A stretch of 25,148 nucleotides of DNA from Prevotellaceae bacterium UBA1746. GTDB taxonomy: Bacteria; Bacteroidota; Bacteroidia; Bacteroidales; Bacteroidaceae. A program made the translations under genes and the position numbers. The DNA lies in assembly GCA_905369775.1 (NCBI GenBank), contig CAJPJR010000029.1:1-25148 (forward strand). The letters run 5' to 3'. Below are positions 8,001 through 15,322 of the stretch, piece by piece (position 1 is the stretch's first letter; the number at the start of each line of letters is the position of its first letter). The notes under the pieces are model-generated. The model did not search any database. It was not told the DNA's origin and worked only from the letters and a program-made list of their open reading frames with translations.

Positions 8001-8251
8001 GCTTGATTCCCATGGTGTTTGCCTCCGGCGCCGGCGCTGTGGGCAACCGAACCATCGGAACTGCCGCTGTGGGCGGTATGCTCATTGGTACGCTGGGCGG
8101 ACTGGTACTCATCCCGGGTCTTTATTACATCTTTGCCGGAATGGCCGATAAATTGGTGCACTACCAAAAGGAGAAGCCTTTGAGCGAAGAGAAAGACAAA
8201 CGGTATTCGAACAAACGGATAAAGGAAAGCAGTCATGACGAAAACGAATAA
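5051..8251 (+). CDS. RND multidrug efflux pump, AcrB-like (HAE-1 family)
   Basis: Proton-driven inner-membrane pump of 1066 residues, the expected length for HAE-1 transporters. The N-terminus FIRRPVLSIVVSLVIAFIG is the standard first membrane helix. The proton-relay residues are present: Asp408-Asp409 in GIVVDDAIVV (helix 4) and Lys940 in GLLGKNAVLMVEY (helix 10), equivalent to AcrB Asp407/Asp408/Lys940. Two large periplasmic loops carry the porter and docking domains (for example GSDYETGFIRFGKPYKVIVQ). The last 30 or so residues form a charged cytoplasmic tail. The gene lies one base after the adaptor and overlaps the outer-membrane factor by 17 bases. The hydrophobic export role is firm. 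The drug profile is unknown. Confidence 0.97.
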   Translation: MFKIFIRRPVLSIVVSLVIAFIGILSLFNLPITQFPSISPPKVNVIANYPGANNELLVKSVIIPLEQALNGVPGMKYIESDAGNDGEAALNVVFKLGTDPNVDAVNVQNRVSSATNKLPPEVIREGVKISREEPNILMYVNLYSDDPKVDQGFLYNYFDINIAPELQRVDGVGDLDILGTRNYAMRVWLHPDKMVAYGLSTDDVSDALEDQNIEVSPGKLGESGGLRPQAKEFILKYPGRYTTEDEYKNIIIKSNNGGNVVRLKDIADVHLGSEVYDIYSTFNGRPSAAVTLKQAYGSNARNVIMHVKETMARLQKDMPKGMHYEVSYDVSRFLDASIEKVIHTLIEAFVLVGIVVFIFLGDWRAAVIPILAIPISLLGSFIAMLVFNITLNMISLFALVMAIGIVVDDAIVVIEAVNVEISRNKLSPVEATEKAMKEISGAIIAISLVMASVFIPVAFMGGPEGMFYRQFSITMASSILFSGFVALTLTPTLCALILTKEQEHHVQLGFVGRALQRFNAKFDSGSRRYERLVRRTVRNKAFTMILTLLFCGLAYWINMGLPSGFIPQEDQGMIYAVIETPPGATIERTNEVAQQLLKIAEKEEGVESVSSLAGFEILSEGTSANSGSCLINLKDWKHRKRTAKQIIEDLEKKCERITQANIDFFEPPSVPGYGAASGFELRLLDKTGNNDYHEMERVSKAFVAEVNKRPEIGNAFTFYSASYPQYMLHVDDDKALQKGVKPGKALNNLSVLVGSDYETGFIRFGKPYKVIVQAAPQYRDFPEHLLGLYSKNEDGQMVPYADFMSLSKTYGMSEITRHNLYNSSEVTGAQAPGYSSGQALRAIQEVAQRTLPKGYDYDWAGISKDEAEQGNTAIVIFVVCLVFVYFILAAQYENFLLPLPVIVFLPVGICGAFLFLKVCGLENNIYAQIALVMLIGLLGKNAVLMVEYAVQRKNAGERISQAAISAAVARFRPILMTSIAFIAGLIPMVFASGAGAVGNRTIGTAAVGGMLIGTLGGLVLIPGLYYIFAGMADKLVHYQKEKPLSEEKDKRYSNKRIKESSHDENE

Positions 8252-9659
8252 GATGCTTTACCTCGCGGTGGGACTTGCCACGCTCCTCTGCATGGGGGCG
8301 TGCAAGACTCCACAGGCGACAACCCTCCCCAAAGACACGCTGAAGGCCTCGCTGGCTTCGATGTCGAGGGATAGCAGTGTGACGGTGTCACCAGCCTGGC
8401 GCGATTTCTTCCAGGATTCGGTGCTCCGGTCGCTGATCGACACGGCGCTGCAAAACAATCACGATCTCAAAATCACGTTGCAGGAATTGGCGATCGCCAA
8501 AAGTGCAATCACGGCCAAGCAGGGGGCGTTGTTGCCTTCGATCTCGGCCAATGTGGGAGCCGGCATCTCCAAAGTAGGGCGCTACACTGCCGAGGGCGCC
8601 GGCAATGTGGGCACGGAACTCACGCCGGGACGCAAGATTCCAACGGTGATTCCCGATTTGGCTCCGACGCTGCAAATGGATTGGACCGTAGACCTGTGGG
8701 GTAAGCTGAACAGTGACAAGAAATCGGCCGTGGAGCGCTATCTGGCTTCAGAGGCGGGACAGCGGGCTATCAAAAGTCAGCTGGTGGCCGACGTTGCAGA
8801 GAACTATTACGTGCTGTTGGCCCTTGACTATAAGTTGCTCGTGATGCAACAATACATCGCTTTGCAGAAGAATGCGGTGAGAATTGCGCGCATTCAAAAA
8901 GAAGCAGATGCAGATACGCAGTTGGCCGTAGAGAAGTTCGAAGCAGAATTGGCCAAAGCGCAGGCCGATGAGTATGTGTTGCGTCAGTCTATCATAGAAA
9001 CGGAGAACAACCTCAACTTGCTATTGGGTAGATTGCCTCAACCCATCCCACGGACGAAGAACGATTTCTCACAACTCGCGATGCCGGCGGCTGCTCACGC
9101 CTTGTCTACGCAGCTTTTGCTGCAACGGCCGGATGTGGTGCAGGCCGAACATGCACTCGAAGCCGCCAAATGGGATGTTGAAACTGCTCGCAAAGAATTT
9201 CTCCCCTCGTTTAACCTCTCGGCCGCGGTGGGACTGAATGCTTTCAACCCCAAGTACTTGGTCAAGCTCCCGGAATCGTTGATCTTTAGTGCGTTGGGAG
9301 GTCTCACAGCGCCGCTGATTAACAAAAAAGCCATACAAGCCAATTTTTCTCAGGCGGACGCGCTGCAAATTGAAGCGCTGTACAATTATGACAAGGCGCT
9401 AATGACCGCCTACATCGAGACCAGCACGCTGCAGTCGAAAATCGCAAATCTAAAGCAGCTCCGCCAATTTAAGCAGAAACAGGATGAGGCGCTGATGCGT
9501 GCCGTTTCTGCCGCACAGAAGTTGTATCTCAATAATAGAGCCACCTATCTTGAAGTGATCGACAGTGAACGCGGGCAGTTGGATTGCAAGATGGAACTGA
9601 TCGACACTAAATTGCAACAGCTTTCGACGCTGATCGACATGTATCGAGGCTACTTTTAG
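8235..9659 (+). CDS. Outer-membrane efflux channel, TolC/OprM-like lipoprotein (NodT family)
   Basis: The third component of the pump. The lipobox MGAC at residues 20-23 indicates an acylated Cys23, as in OprM/CusC-type channels. Two outer-membrane efflux repeats are visible: the first contains LIDTALQNNHDLKITLQELA and the Trp-rich DWTVDLWGKL, the second LLQRPDVVQAEHALEAAK and a long helix ending in LYLNNRATYLEVIDSERGQL. Length 474 is usual. Its start lies inside the end of the pump gene (17-base overlap), so the three genes form one operon, ended by the hairpin at 9759-9812. Confidence 0.95.
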   Translation: MTKTNKMLYLAVGLATLLCMGACKTPQATTLPKDTLKASLASMSRDSSVTVSPAWRDFFQDSVLRSLIDTALQNNHDLKITLQELAIAKSAITAKQGALLPSISANVGAGISKVGRYTAEGAGNVGTELTPGRKIPTVIPDLAPTLQMDWTVDLWGKLNSDKKSAVERYLASEAGQRAIKSQLVADVAENYYVLLALDYKLLVMQQYIALQKNAVRIARIQKEADADTQLAVEKFEAELAKAQADEYVLRQSIIETENNLNLLLGRLPQPIPRTKNDFSQLAMPAAAHALSTQLLLQRPDVVQAEHALEAAKWDVETARKEFLPSFNLSAAVGLNAFNPKYLVKLPESLIFSALGGLTAPLINKKAIQANFSQADALQIEALYNYDKALMTAYIETSTLQSKIANLKQLRQFKQKQDEALMRAVSAAQKLYLNNRATYLEVIDSERGQLDCKMELIDTKLQQLSTLIDMYRGYF

Positions 9660-9758
9660 CCAACGTCATCGGGAGGCTTCCCAATGCCGGCGCGGGCAGA
9701 ACGAACGTCATCGGCTTCGCAAACCGGCTTGGCGAGTTCCCGACAGTTCTTTCCCCAC

Positions 9759-9812
9759 TGCGATACGATGGGTTTCACCCGATTTTTGGGTAACCCACCG
9801 TATCGCTGTTTT
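9759..9812 (+). terminator. Rho-independent terminator of the efflux operon
   Basis: A long stem: GCGATACG (9759-9766) pairs with CGTATCGC (9798-9805), and inside it TGGGTT pairs with AACCCA and ACCC with GGGT. TGTTTTT follows. It sits about 100 bases after the last efflux gene. Confidence 0.85.
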
Positions 9813-9934
9813 TATTGAGAGGCGGCAGGAAGTAATGCGAATGTTTTCTCGCTTGGGGTACAGATATGGGTATTTGCCGCCCGACTTCAGAACGCACGCG
9901 CTCAAAGTGAAAAGAAAAAATCAGCGTGCGAAAC

Positions 9935-9965
9935 TTGTTCGTTTCGCGCAACTCGATTATTTTTG
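9935..9965 (+). promoter_or_regulatory. Promoter of ligA
   Basis: TTG at 9935-9937, 20 bases, TATTTTTG at 9958-9965. Transcription would start near 9972, leaving a leader of about 30 bases before the ATG at 10004 and excluding the more upstream in-frame start. Confidence 0.65.
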
Positions 9966-10003
9966 CCTATAAACTCAAACTCAGCACTAAGCCACACCGC
10001 ATC

Positions 10004-12073
10004 ATGCCAGACCGCATAGACCAACTCCGGGCAACCCTGCACCACCATAACTACTTGTATTACGTAGAGAACCGACCGGAAATCACCGACCGGGAGTTCG
10101 ACGAACTCATGCACGAACTTCAGGCGCTCGAAGCTGCACATCCAGAACGCTACGACCCCAACAGTCCCACTCAGCGCGTGGGCAGCGACCTGAACCAAAC
10201 GTTCGAACAGGTGGAACACGAGCGACCGATGCTCTCACTCGGCAACACGTACAACCGCGACGACGTGCGCGAATTTTATGAACGCGTGCAGGCGGGACTG
10301 GACGGCGAACCTTTCGCGATCTGCTGCGAACTGAAGTTCGACGGTCTGAGCATTTCGCTGCACTATGAGGACGGTGCGCTGGTGCGTGCCTTGACACGTG
10401 GTGACGGGGTGCGCGGCGACGACGTGACGGCCAACGTGCGCACCATTCGTTCCATCCCGCTGCGACTCCCCACGGGGGGAGACTGGCCACGCCGCTTCGA
10501 AATTCGCGGGGAGGTGCTGATGCCATGGAACTCGTTCGACCGCCTCAACGCCGAACGCGAAGCGCGCGAAGAACCGCTCTTCGCCAATCCGCGCAATGCC
10601 GCGAGCGGCACTCTCAAAAGTAAGGATAGTCGTGTGGTGGCAGCACGCGGACTGGATGCCTATCTCTATTATCTGCTCGGCGACGAACTGCCCGGAGACA
10701 CCCACTACGCTAACCTTATGAAAGCCCGCAGCTGGGGCTTCAAAGTGAGCGAGGGTATGCGACTCGTCACGTCGCTGGAAGAAATTTATGCCTTTCTCGA
10801 CTACTGGGACGAGGCGCGAAAAGAGTTACCCGTGGCCACCGACGGCGTGGTGCTGAAGGTCGACTCACTTCGCCAACAGGAGCTATTGGGTTTCACGGCT
10901 AAATCACCGAGATGGGCCATCGCCTACAAGTTCCAAGCGGAGCGAGCATTGACCCGCCTCAACGAAGTGACCTTCCAGGTGGGACGAACCGGTGCGGTCA
11001 CTCCTGTCGCAAATATGGAACCGGTACTGTTGGCGGGAACGATGGTGAAACGTGCTTCGCTTCACAATGAAGACATCATTCGGCAACTGGACTTGCATCT
11101 CGGAGATCGGGTATATGTGGAGAAGGCCGGTGAGATCATTCCGCAAATCGTCGGAGTAGCCAAGGAACAACGCGATGCGCACCTCGGCGCACCGGTGGAA
11201 TTCGTGCATGAATGTCCGGAGTGCGGTACCCCACTCGTACGCTACGAAGGCGAGGCGGCTACCTACTGTCCCAATGATGCCTGTCCTCCGCAACGCAAGG
11301 GGCGCATTGAGCACTTCATTGCACGCGATGCGATGAACATCAAGAGTTTGGGCCCGGAAGTGGTGGATAAATACTACGAAAACGGACTGGTGCGCGACGT
11401 CACCGACCTCTATCGTCTCCAACTCACGGAATGGGACGGACACTGGTTCCTGTCGCGCGGCACCTTCACCCCGCCCACTCTGGGCGAAGCGCTCGAAACG
11501 CAGGCGCCGGCCATGCCCGTGACGAAAGTGGCGACACAAAAGATCGTCAAGGCCATTGAGGACAGCAAGTCTGTGCCCTTCGACCGCTTGCTCTTCGCCT
11601 TGGGCATCCGCTTCGTGGGCAAGGTGGCGGCCAAAGCACTGGCGGCACAATTCAAAACCCTGGCAGCACTGCGAGTGGCCTCGTTTGACGAACTGACTGC
11701 CGTGGAGGGCATCGGCGACATCATCGCCGGCAGCGTGCGCGCCTACTTTGCCAACCCCGACAACGAACGCATCGTCGATACCCTCGCCGAATTCGGTTTG
11801 CAAATGGCGCTGCCCGAAACGATACAGGCCGGAACGCAGCTCGAAGGCCGGAGCATCGTGATCAGTGGTACCTTTACCCATCATTCGCGCGAAGAATATA
11901 AGGAAATGATTGAAGCCCACGGCGGAAAAAACGTGTCGAGCATCTCGAAAAAGACCTCGTTTGTGCTCGCCGGCGCTAACATGGGTCCCTCGAAACTCGA
12001 AAAGGCCGAAAAACTCGGCGTGCCTCTCCTACGCGAAGACGAGTTTCTTGCTCTCCTCGACAGCGAAAACTAA
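10004..12073 (+). CDS. ligA: NAD-dependent DNA ligase LigA
   Basis: Joins nicks during replication and repair using NAD+. At 689 residues it is full length. The N-terminal Ia domain (HHHNYLYYVENRPEITDREFD) binds NAD. The adenylation motif is KFDG with catalytic Lys111, followed by TRGDGVRGDDVTANVRTI. The OB fold, then a Cys4 zinc finger (Cys404, 407, 422, 427), helix-hairpin-helix repeats (for example AVEGIGDIIAGSVRAYF) and a C-terminal BRCT domain (LEGRSIVISGTFTHHSREEY onward) follow in the standard order. The start was set at 10004 because it gives the family N-terminus and lies just after the promoter. No terminator separates it from dapA, 112 bases on. Confidence 0.97.
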   Translation: MPDRIDQLRATLHHHNYLYYVENRPEITDREFDELMHELQALEAAHPERYDPNSPTQRVGSDLNQTFEQVEHERPMLSLGNTYNRDDVREFYERVQAGLDGEPFAICCELKFDGLSISLHYEDGALVRALTRGDGVRGDDVTANVRTIRSIPLRLPTGGDWPRRFEIRGEVLMPWNSFDRLNAEREAREEPLFANPRNAASGTLKSKDSRVVAARGLDAYLYYLLGDELPGDTHYANLMKARSWGFKVSEGMRLVTSLEEIYAFLDYWDEARKELPVATDGVVLKVDSLRQQELLGFTAKSPRWAIAYKFQAERALTRLNEVTFQVGRTGAVTPVANMEPVLLAGTMVKRASLHNEDIIRQLDLHLGDRVYVEKAGEIIPQIVGVAKEQRDAHLGAPVEFVHECPECGTPLVRYEGEAATYCPNDACPPQRKGRIEHFIARDAMNIKSLGPEVVDKYYENGLVRDVTDLYRLQLTEWDGHWFLSRGTFTPPTLGEALETQAPAMPVTKVATQKIVKAIEDSKSVPFDRLLFALGIRFVGKVAAKALAAQFKTLAALRVASFDELTAVEGIGDIIAGSVRAYFANPDNERIVDTLAEFGLQMALPETIQAGTQLEGRSIVISGTFTHHSREEYKEMIEAHGGKNVSSISKKTSFVLAGANMGPSKLEKAEKLGVPLLREDEFLALLDSEN

Positions 12074-12081
12074 GTGCGCGC

Positions 12082-12113
12082 TTTGTACACTTGGATTTTA
12101 ATCGTTACTTTTG
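12082..12113 (+). promoter_or_regulatory. Promoter of dapA and the following porin gene
   Basis: TTTG at 12082-12085, 20 bases, TACTTTTG at 12106-12113. It lies in the gap after ligA, about 70 bases before the dapA start. Confidence 0.65.
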
Positions 12114-12185
12114 CAAATAAACGTCGGCGTGCGGGTTTCCTGCCCCACACCGCGCAACGAAAGCCTATACAAACTCCCCTCACCT

Positions 12186-13076
12186 ATGCGAACCAATCCG
12201 TTTCAAGGCACCGGCGTAGCCGTCGTCACCCCCTTCACAGCCGAAGGAGAAGTCGATCTACTCACTTTGCGCGAGCATATCCGCCATCTCGTGGACGAAG
12301 GCGGTGTAGACTTCCTCTGTGTGCTTGGCACCACGGCCGAGACGCCCACTCTCAGTCTGCAAGAACGTGAGTTGATCATCGAAACGTTTGTCGACGAAGT
12401 CGGTGGACAGGTTCCCCTGCTGTTAGGCTGCGGAGGAAACAGCACAGGCAGCGTTTGTTCCTATCTCGAAGAGAGCGACTTTGAGGGGATCGATGGGGTG
12501 CTGATCGTCACACCTTACTATAACAAACCCACGCAAGAAGGGCTCTATCGGCATTTTCGTGCCGTCAGCCAAGCATCGCCCGTGCCGGTGGTGCTCTACA
12601 ACGTGCCGGGCCGTACCGGAGTGAACCTCAACGCCGATACGACTTTGCGACTGGCCGAAGATTTCGAGAATATCGTGGCAATCAAAGAGGCAAGTGGCAA
12701 TCTGGCACAGATCAATGAGCTCATCGCGCACGCACCCGCCGGTTTTGAAGTGATCAGTGGCGACGATTCTCTCACCTTTGAGATCGTTTCGCTCGGCGGC
12801 GTGGGAGTGATTTCGGTTGTGGCCAATGCTTTCCCTGCAGAAATGACGGAATTGGTGCGCAGCATGAGGAATGGCGATGTCTTCGAGGCGCTGCGCATAC
12901 ACCGCGCGTTCCACGACATTTTCCGCTTGGCATTTGTGGAGGGCAACCCCGCCGGCATCAAATGTATGATGGCTGAACGTGGAGAATTGGAAAACGTGTT
13001 GCGACTCCCGCTCACCGAAGTGAGTGAGAACACCCGCCGTCACATCGCACAAGCCCTCGAAAATTTCACCCTATGA
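12186..13076 (+). CDS. dapA: 4-hydroxy-tetrahydrodipicolinate synthase DapA
   Basis: Condenses pyruvate with aspartate semialdehyde, the first step committed to lysine and diaminopimelate. The 296-residue TIM barrel shows the family landmarks: GTGVAVVTPF at the N-terminus, LGTTAETPTLS (hydroxyl relay Thr pair), YYNKPTQEGLYRHF, LYNVPGRTG with catalytic Tyr138, and AIKEASGNL with Schiff-base Lys167. The ATG at 12186 gives the usual N-terminus. The open frame further upstream would run through the promoter. Its stop overlaps the start of the next gene (ATGA). Confidence 0.97.
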   Translation: MRTNPFQGTGVAVVTPFTAEGEVDLLTLREHIRHLVDEGGVDFLCVLGTTAETPTLSLQERELIIETFVDEVGGQVPLLLGCGGNSTGSVCSYLEESDFEGIDGVLIVTPYYNKPTQEGLYRHFRAVSQASPVPVVLYNVPGRTGVNLNADTTLRLAEDFENIVAIKEASGNLAQINELIAHAPAGFEVISGDDSLTFEIVSLGGVGVISVVANAFPAEMTELVRSMRNGDVFEALRIHRAFHDIFRLAFVEGNPAGIKCMMAERGELENVLRLPLTEVSENTRRHIAQALENFTL

Positions 13077-15226
13077 CGAAGATCTTCTCGCGCTTCCTTC
13101 CTTCTTTCTTTGTGAGCATCGCTTTGGCGGTGCTTTTTGCCATTCAATGCAATGCACAGCGTCCACTCGGTAGTTTCACTGCGCGCGAGAATGACCGACA
13201 GCGCACCGGCATTGGACATTTCGCCCACTCAGAAAAAGATTCGATCGACCCCAATTCCGTGCCGAAGGGCTATTTTACCTGGACACTCGACGAGCGTTTC
13301 GGTAGCGTACGCCCACAACGTCCGGACACGCTGAGCTACTTGTTCCAAAATGTCAATAATACCGACGGACTCCACGGAGAATACAACTTCACCGGGAGCC
13401 TCGGCGCACCGCGCACTACGCGTATCTACAATGGACGCGGCGACTTCATGATGGGATCGCAATTTGTGTTCGAACGCCCCTACAATTGGTTCCTCGTCTC
13501 CACCGACCGCTTCGTCTTCACCAATACCAAATCGCCTGTGGCGCGGTTGGACTACCATTCCTCGGGCAGCAAAACCGACGGAGACGACCATTTCGTAGCT
13601 CGATTCTCGACCAATATCAATAAGCGCACGGGCATCGGATTCAACGTAGACTACGCTTATGCACGTGGGTACTATAAGAACCAGAACCACTCGTCCATCG
13701 ACGGATCGATCTACGGGTATTACCGCGGAGATCAGTACCAGGCACACGGATATTACGAAACGGGCTACATCAAGAACGTGGAGAACGGCGGATTGCAGGA
13801 CGAACGCTACATCACCAATCCGAATTTCTTCCCCACACGCTACGGCGCTTCCGACATGCCCGTACGCTTGGAGGGCGTACGCAACACGGTAAGCATCGAC
13901 CGTGCCTTCTTCACACACCGCCTTTCGGCAGGGTATGTCCAATATCTGGACTCCGCCGGCAGAGAGGTGCACAGAGCTGTGCAAACCCGGGCGGGAAAGG
14001 CCGACACAGACAGTGCGGCGCTCAAGCAACTGCAAACGTTGTCGCAAGATTCCACCCTCGTGCGCCGCTTTGTGCCCGTGGCTTCGCTCATTCACACGCT
14101 GCGTGCCGAAAGCAACTACCGCAATTTTACCTCGCGCAAGAAGTTGGACGACTTTTTCGCCAACTTCTTCACCAACGGCGACGCGGCTGCCGACAGTACT
14201 CACTACCTCTCCGTGCAAAACACCCTGGCGCTCGAGATGAACGAGGGCTTCAAGAAATGGGTGAAGACCGGTATGCGACTTTTTGCCAAGCATGAATTTG
14301 CGCGCTTCACGCTTCCGGATGTAGACCTACACCAAAAGGCGACCATCTTCAATTATTTCACCGTCGGCGCACAACTGCTGCGCGAAAACGCCCACACCTT
14401 GCGTTACAACGTGCTGGGCGAAATGCGCACCACCGGCAAAGACTGGGGAGAGTTTAACGTGGAGGGCAACATCGGACTGCATTTCCGCATGGCACAAGAC
14501 ACCTTGGCGCTGGTGGCCGGAGGTTTTGTGCGCAACGAGAGCCCCGCTTTCTACTACAACCACTACCACGGACGCAATGCTTGGTGGGACAAGGACCTCA
14601 ACCACGTGTTCCGCGCACGCATTGAGGGCACGCTGTCCTATCGTGCCACTTCGCTGAGCGTGGGCGTGGAGAGCGTGCAAAACTATGCCTATTTCCGCGA
14701 GACCCAATCGACCGATGCGACAACGCCTACCTTGGCAAAAATGAAATATGGAGTGAACGTCGACCAATATACGGGCAATATCCAAATTGCCTCCGCCACG
14801 TTCGCCAATCGATGGGCTTGGGGACCGCTACATTGGGACAACCAACTCACGCTCCAGAAGAGTTCAAACGAAAGCGTGCTCCCGGTTCCGGTCTTCACCG
14901 GTTGGACCAATCTCTATCTGCAATTTAAGATCGCGCACGTGCTCGCCACGCAATTGGGCGCCGATGTCCGCTATTTTACAGAATACTACGCACCGACTTA
15001 TTCGCCCATCATCGGACAATACGCCGTGCAGGATGCCACCTACCGCACGAAATTGGGCAACTACCCCTGGATCAATGCCTACGTCAACTTCAAATTGAAG
15101 GGCGTGCGCTTCTATCTGGCCTACACACACGTCAATTCGTCGGAAGGTCGGTCGTTCCTCGTACCGCACTACCCCACCAACCAGCGTTTGCTCCACTTCG
15201 GCATCAGTTGGACCTTCTTCAACTGA
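13073..15226 (+). CDS. Putative porin, Porin_10-like outer-membrane beta-barrel, 717 aa
   Basis: The signal peptide runs to about residue 28 (CNA|Q). The Cys at 26 is not in a lipobox. The mature protein is a long series of amphipathic strands rich in Tyr, Phe, Asn and Gly (FVARFSTNINKRTGIGFNVD, GSIYGYYRGDQYQAHGYYET) and ends in TFFN after a typical final strand. Length, the early GYFTWTLDERFG segment and the overall pattern fit the Bacteroidota putative porin family (Porin_10). The ATGA overlap with dapA implies coupled translation. What it transports is unknown. The terminator at 15249-15296 follows. Confidence 0.85.
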   Translation: MTKIFSRFLPSFFVSIALAVLFAIQCNAQRPLGSFTARENDRQRTGIGHFAHSEKDSIDPNSVPKGYFTWTLDERFGSVRPQRPDTLSYLFQNVNNTDGLHGEYNFTGSLGAPRTTRIYNGRGDFMMGSQFVFERPYNWFLVSTDRFVFTNTKSPVARLDYHSSGSKTDGDDHFVARFSTNINKRTGIGFNVDYAYARGYYKNQNHSSIDGSIYGYYRGDQYQAHGYYETGYIKNVENGGLQDERYITNPNFFPTRYGASDMPVRLEGVRNTVSIDRAFFTHRLSAGYVQYLDSAGREVHRAVQTRAGKADTDSAALKQLQTLSQDSTLVRRFVPVASLIHTLRAESNYRNFTSRKKLDDFFANFFTNGDAAADSTHYLSVQNTLALEMNEGFKKWVKTGMRLFAKHEFARFTLPDVDLHQKATIFNYFTVGAQLLRENAHTLRYNVLGEMRTTGKDWGEFNVEGNIGLHFRMAQDTLALVAGGFVRNESPAFYYNHYHGRNAWWDKDLNHVFRARIEGTLSYRATSLSVGVESVQNYAYFRETQSTDATTPTLAKMKYGVNVDQYTGNIQIASATFANRWAWGPLHWDNQLTLQKSSNESVLPVPVFTGWTNLYLQFKIAHVLATQLGADVRYFTEYYAPTYSPIIGQYAVQDATYRTKLGNYPWINAYVNFKLKGVRFYLAYTHVNSSEGRSFLVPHYPTNQRLLHFGISWTFFN

Positions 15227-15248
15227 CGACTCCCCCAAATTCTTTCTC

Positions 15249-15296
15249 GGCTTTTCGCCGTGTGCCCGTGAGTACACGGCGAAAAGCCCTTTTTCT
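15249..15296 (+). terminator. Strong hairpin terminator between the porin gene and dnaE
   Basis: Perfect 15-bp stem GGCTTTTCGCCGTGT (15249-15263) with ACACGGCGAAAAGCC (15274-15288), a 10-base loop, then CTTTTTC. It ends only about 27 bases before the dnaE start codon, and no promoter pattern is visible in between. Confidence 0.85.
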
Positions 15297-15322
15297 TCCA
15301 CCGTTTCTCTGTCTCTTCCCTC

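Larger units (their letters stand above)
9660..10003 (+). other. Intergenic region between the efflux operon and ligA
   Basis: It contains an 11-base direct repeat (AACGTCATCGG near 9662 and 9705), the efflux terminator at 9759-9812, and the ligA promoter at 9935-9965. No small gene is convincing. The open frame running from 9926 into ligA starts upstream of the promoter's -7 element and was not used. Confidence 0.6.

Noticed and set aside
9926..10003. Upstream start for ligA
   Set aside because: The ligA promoter -7 element lies at 9958-9965, so this start would not be in the transcript.
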